Shown piece after piece: positions 1 through 11,889 of a DNA stretch of 43,982 nt. The translations under genes were made by a program, and so were the position numbers. Each line of letters starts with the position of its first letter. Position 1 is the stretch's first letter. The notes below the pieces were generated by a model that searched no databases, was not told the origin of the DNA, and was given only the letters and a program-made list of their open reading frames with translations. Source of the stretch: Tubiluchus corallicola (Eukaryota > Priapulida > Priapulimorpha > Priapulimorphida > Tubiluchidae); assembly GCA_030141605.1 (NCBI GenBank), contig JAQGDQ010001374.1, forward strand, positions 1-43,982, written 5' to 3'.

Positions 1-489
<489 letters not shown>

Positions 490-1059
490 GCGCTTCATGT
501 AATTAGTAAAGTCACTTTAACGTCGGGATCACTTCATGTTTGGGTGCTCCCATTTTTTCATCAATGACGTCATTCGTCTTGAAGAAATGTAGGGCAATGT
601 CAATCATCACAAGTACAGGTTTTTACAAAATTTTGCAACTTTTGCCTGAACATTAGGTAGGCTGCAGAAGTTGAATTAGTTTAAGCTGCACGCGGTTACG
701 AAACGCCACGACTCGCTTACGAAAACTCACGAAGTCTCCCCAGTTAAGTCATGATTTTCAAGTGAATGGCGGCAACCACCACGCCTGAAAATTTCTATTC
801 AGATGTAGTAGACTTTAAATTTATGCTTTATAGGCAGTTCTTTGCAAATTTCTTTATTATATTTTTCTAAGTTTAAGTGATAACAGTAAAATAAACCCAA
901 CATACTGAGTGACTTGTTCTTTCCTTTAAAGAAGAAGAAAAACAGAATTAGAGAAAAGATTTCCAGACAAAGTTATATGACTTAGAATTGCAGTTTGAAA
1001 GACTTATGTAATTAGAAAAGAAAATTCTTAATAACTTAATTCGTGCTACATAGTAAAGC
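490..1059. other. Unassigned non-coding stretch
   Basis: No open frame, splice-bounded exon or RNA gene is apparent. A short CpG-richer patch lies at about 688-735. If the FYB-like gene extends further 3' on the minus strand its next exons could lie here, but none could be supported. Confidence 0.4.
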
Positions 1060-2250
1060 ATCACTGTATCGCCATCCCAGGGTGCACTGCATCGCCATCC
1101 CAGGGTGCACTGCATCGTCATCCCAGGGTGCACTGCATCGCCATCCCAGTGTGCACTGCATCGCCATCCAAGTGTGCACTGCATCGCCATCCCAGTGTGC
1201 ACTGCATCGCCATCCCAGTGTGCACTGCATCGCCATCCCAGTGTGTACTGCATCGCCATCCCAGTGTGCACTGCATCGCCATCCAAGTGTGCACTGCATC
1301 GCCATCCCAGTGTGCACTGCATCGCCATCCCAGTGTGCACTGCATCGCCATCCCAGGGTGCACTGCATCGCCATCCCAGTGTGCACTGCATCGCCATCCA
1401 AGTGTGCACTGCATCGCCATCCCAGTGTGCACTGCATCGCCATCCCAGTGTGCACTGCATCGCCATCCCAGGGTGCACTGCATCGCCATCCCAGTGTGCA
1501 CTGCATCGCCATCCAAGTGTGCACTGCATCGCCATCCAAGTGTGCACTGCATCGCCATCCCAGTGTGCACTGCATCGCCATCCCAGGGTGCACTGCATCG
1601 TCATCCCAGCGTGCACTGCATCGCCATCCCAGGGTGCACTGCATCGCCATCCCAGTGTGCACTGCATAGCCATCCCAGTGTGCACTGCATCGCCATCCCA
1701 GGGTGCACTGCATCGTCATCCAAGTATACACTGCATCGCCATCCCAGTGTGCACTGCATCGCCATCCCAGTGTGCACTGCATCGCCATCCCAGTGTGCAC
1801 TGCATCGCCATCCCAGGGTGCACTGCATCGCCATCCCAGTGTGCACTGCATAGCCATCCCAGTGTGCACTGCATCTCCATCCCAGGGTGCACTGCATCGT
1901 CATCCAAGTATACACTGCATTGCCATCCCAGGGTGCACTGCATCGCCATTCCAGTGTGCACTGCATCGCCATCCCAGGGTGCACTGCATCGCCATCCCAG
2001 TGTGCACTGCATCGCCATCCCAGGGTGCACTGCATCGCCATCCAAGTGTGCACTGCATCGCCATCCCAGTGTGCACTGCATCGCCATCCCAGTGTGCACT
2101 GCATCGCCATCCCAGGGTGCACTGCATCGCCATCCCAGGGTGCACTGCATCGCCATCCCAGTGTGCACTGCATCGCCATCCCAGCGTGCACTGCACCGCC
2201 ATCCCAGTGTGCACTGCATCTCCATCCCAGTGTGCACTGCTTCTTCACAC
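1060..2250. repeat. 23-bp minisatellite, about 51 copies
   Basis: Tandem array of a 23-bp unit containing GTGCACTGCATCGCCATCC. Variation is mostly at a few sites: CCCAGTG/CCCAGGG/CCAAGTG and GCCATC/GTCATC. The unit has no stop codon in any of the six frames. Because 23 is not a multiple of 3, long open frames cycle through all frames on both strands. These frames are a by-product of the repeat and are not called as genes. Confidence 0.95.
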
Positions 2251-2584
2251 ATTTTTAATCTTACCAACAAAATAAAGTAACTTAAACTTTTGCTTAGTTA
2301 GTGAAGAGTGCGCTGCGGAATGCTCTGATTTTTTTCTCAATCTCTATGCAATGTTAACTAAAGTTATTTAAAACAACCTGCCGCTAAAGTGGCTCCGCCT
2401 AATAGTCATTGCGAGAGTTTAGACAGCATTTTATATACAGCGTTACTGTTAATGTAAGCACTGCATGCAATAAGACAACTCGCAAGCGAGGTAAATTTCA
2501 AGATTTTTAAGTTTTTTTAAGTTTCATTTATGAAACGTCTTCTTATACTTTAAACGAAAGTAAAGATACGGTAAAGTAACTTAC

Positions 2585-2660
2585 ATAAGTGAAACGGTTG
2601 CTGATGTTCTGTCTGGGTGAGCCAATGATGTCCGCAGCCGTGCAGCAACACCAGTAGGAG
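2585..2660 (-). CDS. Possible downstream exon of the FYB-like gene
   Basis: On the minus strand a 76-bp segment lies between an acceptor (TTTCAG ending at 2661) and a strong donor (GTAAGT at 2584-2579). Entered with two bases of a split codon, it reads 24 open codons beginning PTGVAARLRTSLAHPDR and leaves in phase 2. The large exon at 9277-8494 leaves in phase 1, so the join is in frame and makes an Ala codon. That is the only link to the FYB-like gene. The intervening intron would be about 5.8 kb and mostly minisatellite. A chance exon-like segment is quite possible; a transcript would decide. Confidence 0.3.
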
Positions 2661-2929
2661 CTGAAACTAAAACAAAATTCCTTAACTACATTTGTAGCAG
2701 CTTTTATATATATATATATATAAATGTAACAGAATATGAAAAAGTTATTTCCCAAACATGTACAAGTTTGCTGGGTAATACCAATAAAAAATTGACCATC
2801 TTAGCATCTTACCAACTTACCATAGTCATAGAATGGTTGAATGGTAAAGGTGTGTGCATGGCGACTGAGCTAAATGCGCAGCAGAAGCGGCGAGTGACTG
2901 GATGGATGACCGCCGGGTTGAGAGCTTTG
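2661..2929. other. Unassigned spacer before the 29-bp array
   Basis: Contains a short (TA)n tract at about 2705-2722. Nothing else is recognised. Confidence 0.4.
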
Positions 2930-5900
2930 GGACGAAACTTAACAAAGGGGTGCTTTGGGACGAAACTTAACAAAGGGGTGCTTTGGGACGAAAGTTAACA
3001 AAGGAGTGCTTCGGGACGAAACTTAACAAAGGGGTGCTTTGGGACGAAACTTAACAAAGGGGTGCTTCGGGACGAAACTTAACAAAGGGGTGCTTTGGGA
3101 CAAAACTAAACAAAGGGGTGCTTTGGGACGAAACTTAACAAAGGTGTGCTTTGGGACAAAACTTAACAAAGGGGTGCTTTGGGACGAAACTTAACAAAGG
3201 GGTGCTTTGGGACAAAACTTAACAAAGGGGTGCTTCGGGACGAAACTTAACAAAGGGGTGCTTCGGGACGAAACTTAACAAAGGGGTGCTTTGGTACGAA
3301 ACTAAACAAAGGGGTGCTTCGGGACAAAACTTAACAAAGGGGTGCTTCGGGACGAAACTTAACAAAGGGGTGCTTTGGGACGAAAGTTAACAAAGGAGTG
3401 CTTCGGGACGAAACTTAACAAAGGGGTGCTTCGGGACGAAACTTAACAAAGGGGTGCTTTGGGACAAAACTTAACAAAGGGGTGCTTTGGGACGAAACTT
3501 AACAAAGGGGTGCTTTGGGACGAAACTTAACAAAGGGGTGCTTTGGTACGAAACTAAACAAAGGGGTGCTTTGGGACGAAACTTAACAAAGGGGTGCTTT
3601 GGGACAAAACTTAACAAAGGGATGCTTTGGGACGAAACTTAACAAAGGGGTGCTTCGGGACGAAACTTAACAAAGGGGTGCTTTGGGACGAAACTTAACA
3701 AAGGGGTGCTTTGGGACGAAACTTAACAAAGGGGTGCTTTGGACGAAACTAAACAAAGGGGTGCTTTGGGACGAAACTTAACAAAGGGGTGCTTTGGGAC
3801 GAAAACTTAACAAAGGGAGTGCTTTGGGACGAAACTTAACAAAGGGGTGCTTCTGGGACGAAACTTAACAAAGGGGTGCTTTGGGACGAAACTTAACAAA
3901 GGGGTGCTTCGGGACGAAACTTAACAAAGGGGTGCTTTGGGACGAAACTTAACAAAGGGGTGCTTCGGGACGAAACTTAACAAAGGGGTGCTTTGGGACG
4001 AAACTTAACAAAGGGGTGCTTCGGGACGAAACTTAACAAAGGGGTGCTTTGGGACGAAACTTAACAAAGGGGTGCTTCGGGACGAAACTTAACAAAGGGG
4101 TGCTTTGGGACAAAACTAAACAAAGGGGTGCTTTGGGACGAAACTTAACAAAGGTGTGCTTTGGGACAAAACTTAACAAAGGGGTGCTTTGGGACGAAAC
4201 TTAACAAAGGGGTGCTTTGGGACAAAACTTAACAAAGGGGTGCTTCGGGACGAAACTTAACAAAGGGGTGCTTCGGGACGAAACTTAACAAAGGGGTGCT
4301 TTGGTACGAAACTAAACAAAGGGGTGCTTCGGGACGAAACTTAACAAAGGGGTGCTTCGGGACGAAACTTAACAAAGGGGTGCTTTGGGACGAAAGTTAA
4401 CAAAGGGGTGCTTCACAAACAACATTTTGGACGAAACTTAACAAAGGGGTGCTTTGGGACAAAACTTAACAAAGGGGTGCTTTGGGACGAAACTTAACAA
4501 AGGGGTGCTTTGGGACGAAACTTAACAAAGGGGTGCTACAAACAAACAAAGTGCTTTGGGACGAAACTTAACAAAGGGGTGCTTTGGGACAAAACTAACA
4601 AAGGGATGCTTTGGGACGAAACTTAACAGGGGTGCTTCGGGACGAAACTTAACAAAGGGTGCTTGGACGAAACTTAACAAAGGGGTGCTTGGGACGAAAC
4701 TTAACAAAGGTGTGCTTTGGGACGAAACTTAACAAAGGGGTGCTTTGGGACGAAACTTAACAATGGGGTGCTTTGGGACGAAACTTAACAAAGGGGTGCT
4801 TCGGGACGAAACTTAACAAAGGGGTGCTTTGGTACGAAACTAAACAAAGGGGTGCTTCGGGACGAAAGTTAACAAAGGGGTGCTTCGGGACGAAACTTAA
4901 CAAAGGGGTGCTTTGGGACGAAAGTTAACAAAGGGGTGCTTCGGGACGAAACTTAACAAAGGGGTGCTTCGGGACGAAACTTAACAAAGGGGTGCTTTGG
5001 GACAAAACCTAACAAAGGGGTGCTTTGGGACGAAACTTAACAAAGGGGTGCTTTGGGACGAAACTTAACAAAGGGGTGCTTCGGGACGAAACTTAACAAA
5101 GGGGTGCTTTGGGACAAAACTTAACAAAGGGGTGCTTTGGGACGAAACTTAACAAAGGTGTGCTTTGGGACGAAACTTAACAAAGGGGTGCTTTGGGACG
5201 AAACTTAACAAAGGGGTGCTTTGGGACAAAACTTAACAAAGGGGTGCTTCGGGACGAAACTTAACAAAGGGGTGCTTCGGGACGAAACTTAACAAAGGGG
5301 TGCTTTGGTACGAAACTAAACAAAGGGGTGCTTCGGGACGAAACTTAACAAAGGGGTGCTTCGGGACGAAACTTAACAAAGGGGTGCTTTGGGACGAAAG
5401 TTAACAAAGGGGTGCTTCGGGACGAAACTTAACAAAGGGGTGCTTCGGGACGAAACTTAACAAAGGGGTGCTTTGGGACAAAACCTAACAAAGGGGTGCT
5501 TTGGGACGAAACTTAAGAAAGGGGTGCTTTGGGACGAAACTTAACAAAGGGGTGCTTTGGTACGAAACTAAACAAAGGGGTGCTTTGGGACGAAACTTAA
5601 CAAAGGGGTGCTTTGGGACAAAACTTAACAAAGGGATGCTTTGGGACGAAACTTAACAAAGGGGTGCTTTGGGACGAAACTTAACAAAGGGGTGCTTTGG
5701 GACGAAACTTAACAAAGGGGTGCTTTGGGACGAAACTTAACAAAGGTGTGCTTTGGGACGAAACTTAACAAAGGGGTGCTTTGGGACGAAACTTAACAAT
5801 GGGGTGCTTTGGGACGAAACTTAACAAAGGGGTGCTTTGGGACGAAACTTAACAAAGGGGTGCTTTGGGACGAAACTTAAAAAAAGGGGTGCTTTGGGAC

Positions 5901-5966
5901 AAAACTTAACAAAGGGGTGCTTTGGGACGAAACTTAACAAAGGGGTGCTTTGGGGCGAAACTTAAC
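2930..5966. repeat. 29-bp satellite array, about 105 copies
   Basis: Tandem array of a 29-bp unit holding GACGAAACTTAACAAAGG followed by GGTGCTTTGG. Common variants are CTTTGGG/CTTCGGG, GACGAAA/GACAAAA, and GGTACGAAACTAAAC. Blocks of variant units recur: the run near 3071-3400 reappears about 1,010 bp downstream near 4081-4400. Two junk interruptions (about 4411-4428 and 4533-4553) contain ACAAACAAACAAAG-like sequence. The array lies in what would be an intron of the FYB-like gene. Stops are frequent and no coding frame is maintained. Confidence 0.95.
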
Positions 5967-7030
5967 TTTGAAATGTTTGCTCATGTCAGACAGAAAAAAC
6001 AAGTTGTCTCTCAAAAAATTCTTCCTAAATTGGTTTTGCAAAAACTTTAGCAGAATCTTCCTAAAATTTGCACAAACGCAGTAGCTGTACATGTTGCTAC
6101 ATATAGTAAAGGAAAGCTGTGTTAAATAGTGATTTTGATTAAATTGGTGATTAAATTATTAAATTAATAATTCAAGATTAAATGCTTGACGATGCAAGAT
6201 TAAATTATCGTCGTGGTTAGAAGCCTAGTTAGGTGTGGCATCACATGATCAGCTGATGTTCGACCGGCTGACTCAGAAGTAAAGATTGATGATGTAATCC
6301 TTATGTGCAGAAGCTCATGGCGCATTAGGTAGTTAGACAAAAGTGTTTTGAGGTCCGCACCTCGGGGAGATTAGGAACTGACTTGAAGACGGAGGGCTGG
6401 CATTACTATCCTCTTATGTTTACCGTGTTGTGTTTGTTGTTTAATAAATGTGTAGTTTATTAAATAAAGTCTTGATAGTTTGCCATGCCCATCGTGGCTA
6501 CCTCACACGCCGCGCAATAAACAACAATAATCAGCAAACAGCTTTAACCACTAAATAAACAGACTCTAACGCAACCACTATACCAATTATTTTACTCATA
6601 TCAGTTTAGTTTGAGGCACCTAGCAAATACCGCAAGACATATCCTTGTGTAGTGAACACTCTATAAACAACAATGTGGGTGTTAAGGGCAAATTACCCAA
6701 TTACCCATATAATTCGTTTCTTCTTTTTCCCGCATGAGGGAGCCAAAAACTAAAGGGCACAAGTGGGCAATTGCTGGCAGACTCAACTGGTTATTGCAGA
6801 GACTTACTTGTAATTGGTGGATAATGCAATTTTTTATATGAGAAATTTAATGTCATGCTTCATAAATCATAAACAGTGTGCTCTCTCTAGCCGAATGAAG
6901 TAAGTGATTTTTGTAAATCTAAGTTTATTAATTAGATAACAATTTTCTGTGTAATTTTTTTGTTAAAATTTCTGTAGTTTTGTTCAAATTACATTACTGC
7001 AAATTTTATGTATTTTTTTTTCTTCTCCTT
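5967..7030. other. Non-coding, probable intron sequence
   Basis: AT-rich sequence with no exon-like segment that I could support on either strand. Two AATAAA-type motifs occur near 6443-6470, but no transcript is evident. Confidence 0.35.
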
Positions 7031-7039
7031 CTTCAAGAA

Positions 7040-7795
7040 TGAAGACTGCAGAAACACATTGTGCAAAGAACTTTCGTGTTTGCTGTGTTAACAGTGTGTG
7101 CACCTTATACATGCATAACATAGTAATTGTAAATTCCGCGTAACCTGAACACATAGCTTTAATCTGAACTGTATCTTATCAAGCGATAGAGGAAGTTCAC
7201 ATCCTTCAAGCATCAGAATATCGCGAATAAGAACGAAATTTGGGGGATTTACCAACGCACACAAATGGACTGTGCAAAAACGCAGCAAAGTCTCTCATGA
7301 AATTACCCATGAAATTTACTCACTGTTCAGTTAACGTGAAGAGACAATTGTTTAATACTTACTGCACTACTTTTTATTGTATGTCCACTTGGAGACATTT
7401 TTATTCTTACAATCTTAGCAAACTCAAGGTTGCATATAATGTATCAACGCGGAAGCTGTTTAACTTTTCATATGATACGAGCGCCAGATATATTTCTACT
7501 AGACTTAATATTATTTATTTTGATGTGATTCACAGAAAATGTGCATACAGTTTACACGTCAGGCTGAATAAGAGTGAAAATTTTATATGCAAGAACATTT
7601 TAAACAGTGATGCAAACTTTACTTCTGTAATTAGACGTCATTGGCGTAGTTTGTTATATCGTTAATTGTTATTTGTGTTATTGTTGTGTGTCATGATTTA
7701 TTGTATTATTTGTATTAATTTGTGATGTGTTTATGAACTTTGTGAAGTTTGAAATAAAATATTAAATCAAATAAATCAAATTTCAAAGTAAATAA
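7040..7795 (+). mobile_element. LINE remnant: C-terminal end of the ORF2-type protein and 3' tail
   Basis: An open frame from 7240 to 7665 reads as the thumb/C-terminal part of a non-LTR reverse transcriptase. It contains VKRQLFNTYC, then LSKLKVAYNVSTRKLFNF, and later RLNKSENFICKNILNS. The order VK..LF..YC, L..L..AYN...R, S.N.I..NI is typical of LINE ORF2 C-terminal regions. The upstream catalytic domain (the YxDD box) is absent, so the copy is 5' truncated, as is usual for LINEs. The frame is followed by a short 3' UTR and an AATAAA/AAATCAAATAAATCAAA tail near 7750-7790. The element lies within the proposed FYB-like intron, in the opposite orientation. The clade was not determined. Confidence 0.7.
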
Positions 7796-8493
7796 TAGAA
7801 ATGTGATTGTGCACTTAAAGACAATAAATAAATAAGCAGCACTAAGTTCAACTATGTATTACTAAAAGTTGTTCAAACTTCTGTGCAGTTAATTATGTTT
7901 CGAAGTTCTACATCTGGTATTACTGCTATACTGCTATTTATTATGGGAAAACTAGATGTGACATGCTCAAACACGTCGTAGGCTAATTATTACCCAAGCA
8001 AAATCACTCCTGATACGATTAAAAAATAGATAGTAGATTAAAATAGATAAAATAGATTAAAAATACAATTAAAACTTAGTAACTTTAGCCAATGTGATGT
8101 TGATGATATACATTTTGCAGCAAATATATCATTCATTACGAGAAATGACAACGCATTATTTGTAGGCTATACATTAACCCAACAACTGTTTGTGGTGGGC
8201 TAGCTTTACTGCTGCAAACTAAGTAATGCTTTATCTATATAGAAACCGTGTATCTATCTACGGCATCACTATTCAGAAATAAACTTAGTTCTACAAGCAA
8301 ATGTGCAAGGAAGTTTGCAATACTGTGGTTTCCAGTAGTGTGCTCTCGATTAACTTTGCGAAGAAAGTGAAGAAACAACAAAAACGAAGAAAAAATTTAA
8401 GAATTCAGTTCATTTGTGCTAAAACACTGCCTTTCAGTCAGTGCGTAACGCATATATTTTGTTCTCGAGTAATTCGTAAACAATGTGACTTAC
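7796..8493. other. Intronic sequence of the FYB-like gene
   Basis: AT-rich with several AAATAGAT-like direct repeats near 8025-8070. No exon is recognised. The open frame at 8301-8651 on the plus strand is an antisense shadow of the large exon. Confidence 0.4.
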
Positions 8494-9277
8494 CAGAATG
8501 GCTGTCTAACGAAACTGCGGGAGGACGTCTTGGCTTCACTGGACAAGAAGTTCTTGGAGGAACAAACGGTAGTCGCTTCTGGCACTTGACCTTGGAGGAG
8601 CCTTCTGCGACAGGGTTTGGCGGTCGCATGTTAGACGATTTTGGAACGTGACCCGGCGGTGTACCGAGAGACTGCGCAATTGCCCCGCCGAGTTTCGCTT
8701 GGATTTCCTGTACCGACGTCTTCCTTTCTGGAGGTACTTCAGGTGGCAAGCTCCGTTCTTCAGACGCTAGACCTTTGGAAGGCGGTCCCAAATTGCCTCT
8801 GGATGGCAAACTCGGCGGCTGATGAAGTCTCGATGACGGTAAGTTAGGTCGTTGCGAAGAAGGGGTGGTTGTGGCAGAATCATAGTTGCTTTTTGCTCCT
8901 TGACTCTTCAGATGTTGTCTTGCGGGATGTGACGAAGCAATGTGACTGACATCCAGAGGTTGCCGTGAAGGGACACCAGGTGGCGGGCCTACACCATTTC
9001 TTGTCGCCCATCTATGAGCATCAGATGAAGTTCCTTGATTAATAACCTTATTTGGAAGTTTGGCAGCACTGCTGACGTCACTGGTAAAAGTTTTTGTACT
9101 AACAACAGGTCCGACGCCAGTTTGTACATGGCTTGCCGGAACAACGGGTTTCGGTTTTGACGCTATTGCCGGTTTATTGACACCAGCTTGTTTTGGATGA
9201 CTCTGATTCGTCGGTTTGGGGTTTGCACTGTTTTCCTGCTGCTGTTCGAACTTGTTCCGCAACGCGCTTACACCAGA
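8494..9277 (-). CDS. FYB/ADAP-like adaptor, large proline-rich exon
   Basis: 784-bp exon on the minus strand. It is entered in phase 0 after an acceptor (TTATTTACAG ending at 9278) and left in phase 1 at a consensus GTAAGT donor (8493-8488). The 261 codons start SGVSALRNKFEQQQ and are rich in Pro, Ser and Lys, with SH3-ligand-like stretches (PPPGVPSRQP, PPEVPPERK). The exon closes with RLPFVPPRTS followed by VKPRRPPAVSL. As I recall the family, vertebrate FYB1/FYB2/PRAM1 adaptors have an N-terminal LR.KF motif and a later LP...GP.P.KP.RPP.V.L motif, and both ends of this exon fit. Those proteins are cytoplasmic scaffolds downstream of immune receptors that bind SH3/SH2 partners. Their helical-SH3 domain would sit in later exons and was not found here. 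Another proline-rich scaffold remains possible. Confidence 0.5.
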
Positions 9278-10510
9278 CTGTAAATAAATGCACTTGTAAG
9301 TAAACAAACAGGAGAAGTGACCAGAAAGTAGATACGTCTGAATTTGCTTTATTTATTACATACTCGAATGGTACAGTACATATTAGTAAACGCTTAAAAT
9401 GTTCACATGGAAAACGACATAGTGTGCTTGCAAACCAAAACAGTCCACGAGTCAGCATAGTTAAAACTAAGTTATGGTGCTTCAAAGTAGAATGCATCAA
9501 AAATTTGGTCAAATGTCAATTTTTTCGACTTTTATATTTTTGCACCAGATTATCAAGAAAATGTTCAAAAAATGCTAAGAATATAATTTCATAACCCCAT
9601 ACGCACTTTTCTGTCTAGAAACTAGTACTACAATTGGTTGAAAAATTTGTGGTTTCAAACTCCAATAGTAGTTCGTGGAAGCAGTCATTTTGCTTCGGGT
9701 TTTTTTCTGTTTCCAAACCCAGATCTTTGTCAGGAAGAGCCATCTACTGGATTTAAATGTAACTTCAATGTGTTCTTGCAAAGTCCGTAGCAACCAGCAT
9801 TTGTGCGGTTACTAAATATTTTGCAGAAATGCAACAAAAAACAATGGTTAACTTTAACAGTAATTTTCTCAAGGTTATGTTTTTCAGTGTGCAGCCTGCA
9901 CCTCAACTCCTATGTGGATTATCTCAGCTTAGAAATAACATAGAGTGATGAACTTGGTATCAAAATGATCCTCATGAAATGGAGATTTAGGATATGTGAA
10001 TAACTAGAAAGGGTTTACTGCCGATTTATGGAAGATTTTGCTATGCAAGCATACCTAGCATAAACAGGTGCAAACAATGAGTGACATTAACGAGATTACA
10101 AGCATACAACACAAATAGAATTACACAGTAACACAATTATTCGAATAAAAGCAAATAAGAAATTATAATTACAAAACACTTACACAAACACATACGTCAT
10201 ACTAAACAAGTACAGAAAAAGGAGTTGTCAACAGTAGAAGGCATTACCTACGTGCCAGAAAAGAATTTAAGACAGTTAACATTTTTGCAGGAACAAACAT
10301 TCCAAAACCACTCCACACTTAGGCAGTGCAACAATTGGGTGAAAAATTTGCATTTTCAAACTCCAATAGTAGTTCCTGGAAGCGGTCATTTTGCTGTCAG
10401 TAATGCTGACAGAGACAAGTCCCAATAAAGCCTACTTTCTATATACTCTCCTTTGGTGGCCATCTTTTTATGGGTGTGCCAGTCTACCAATGATGCAGAA
10501 CTGCTTATAG
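9278..10510. other. Intronic sequence with a duplicated 75-bp segment
   Basis: About 75 bp at 9632-9705 recur at 10327-10403 in the same orientation. They share GAAAAATTTG, TTTCAAACTCCAATAGTAGT and GTCATTTTGCT with scattered mismatches. The short open frame at 10225-10428 runs through the second copy. The pair may be pieces of an old transposon. Nothing else is recognised in the stretch. Confidence 0.5.
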
Positions 10511-10868
10511 CAGGGGTGTGCAAATGATCTGACTAGCCGGGCCACATTAAACTTTCCCGCAATTCCTGCGGGCCACAGGCAGTTTGATCAAGGAGCCAAG
10601 TACAGAAAGGCCTAATAACGATTTTGCATCCGACCTGCGTACGTCATTACTACTACACTCAAGAAACTATTTTAGAAGTTATTAAAATTGATATTACAAA
10701 CCATATATTTCTACTTTCAGGGCAGATAGTGGTAATTTCATTACAATGCATATTAGTAATGTGTATCACACAGTCTGTGTAGTACAGTGTTATTAAGCTA
10801 CAACCGTCTTGTAAGGGTTAATGGCATCCGATCTAGTAGAAACTACCCCCACAATTTGCACACCCCTG
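10511..10868 (-). mobile_element. hAT-type non-autonomous element with 8-bp TSD
   Basis: 358-bp element bounded by CAGGGGTGTGCAAA on the left and TTTGCACACCCCTG on the right. It is flanked on both sides by the perfect 8-bp duplication GCTTATAG (10503-10510 and 10869-10876). Terminal inverted repeats beginning CAGGGG with 8-bp target duplications are the hallmark of hAT transposons. There is no coding capacity. It is homologous, in reverse orientation, to the element at 31537-31996 and lacks about 100 bp that the longer copy has near one end. Confidence 0.92.
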
Positions 10869-11256
10869 GCTTATAGCCAGTCAATTTTTCTTATTTTTGG
10901 CTATAAACAAATCCTACTCATAAAATCTGGCAGAAACTCCCTTCTATATATATATCTGTCCTAACAAGGTACTGCAATTTGATCCACATTGTACAGTGGA
11001 AATACTGTGATCACTAATAAAGTCTACGGTGTTGTGAATCCACTCAAAATAAAGTTTATATCTGGCAATATTGCAGGTTTTTCACAACTTCAGAGACAGC
11101 AAACCAACAACAGGCCGAACTTAAAAAAAAATCAACGTTCTTTTCGTTCATTTTTGAAACTGCCAAATGCATTATCAGTACCTGATGTTGCAACTTTGCA
11201 TGCTTTGACCTTTGACAAAGTCCGGGGTTTAACTCTTGGGTTTTTTGATTACTCAC

Positions 11257-11353
11257 CATAATGAACTAAAATGCAAGAATTTGGAGGAAAATTTCAACGC
11301 CACATCGTGTTCCTGTTACAAATGTTTTCTCCAAAGTCTGTAGGTTTCGTCTG
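11257..11353 (-). CDS. Possible first coding exon of the FYB-like gene (5' UTR plus ATG)
   Basis: On the minus strand an acceptor (TTTTTTGCAG ending near 11354) precedes about 94 bp of leader that ends in ATG at 11259-11257. A consensus donor GTGAGT follows immediately (11256-11251). The exon would contribute only Met in phase 0. Joined to the phase-0 exon at 9277 it gives MSGVSALRNKFEQ, placing the LR.KF motif at the protein start as in the FYB family. The model rests on phase and position only. Confidence 0.3.
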
Positions 11354-11539
11354 CAAAAAAGTAAAATAAAATTTAATACCATGAACCATGCTAATCACCA
11401 AGGATATACACAGATCGCAAGCTGCGTTTAGCGCCACCCAACTTGATGACGTAATACACATTCTCACAAACTCCCTCACTGAAAGTGCTTACAGCATGGA
11501 AATAAACTGACGAACAAGAAAAAAATTGGAAGTAGTAAG

Positions 11540-11795
11540 CTAGCTACAGGAAAGTTTGATCCTAGTAATTTTGGCTGGAGGAAAAGTTTGGTACCGCGAA
11601 ATTTTAGCTCTACGAAGATAGGCTACTGGTAAAATTCAATACAGTACTGGTGAAGGTTGGCAAGACTTTTTGGTACAAGTAAATCTGGTACAAGGTAAAA
11701 ATGGTACGGAATGTTTGGTGCCAGGAAAGTTTAGTACTGGTAACAGGAAAATATGGTACAGTGAAAATGTAGTACAAGGAAAGTATCTTTCATAA
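11540..11795. repeat. Degenerate short tandem repeat (GGTAC...GGAAA motif)
   Basis: Loose repetition of a motif of about 16-20 bp built from GGTACAAG/GGTACAGT and GGAAAGTTT or GTAAAATT, repeated roughly a dozen times with heavy divergence. It looks like a decayed minisatellite. No coding function. Confidence 0.55.
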
Positions 11796-11889
11796 AATGT
11801 ACAAAATGATCATATTGTTTAAGATCATATTAGACACTACAAATGTTCAGTCTTGAAGACATAATTAGCGTTTAAACAACATAAGCTAA

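Noticed and set aside
948-2280. Long open frames (up to 391 codons) on both strands
   Set aside because: All frames of the 23-bp array are open at once; no start context, splice sites or codon bias point to one of them.
2930-5966. CRISPR-like regular repetition
   Set aside because: The units are contiguous with no spacers, and this is a eukaryotic satellite.
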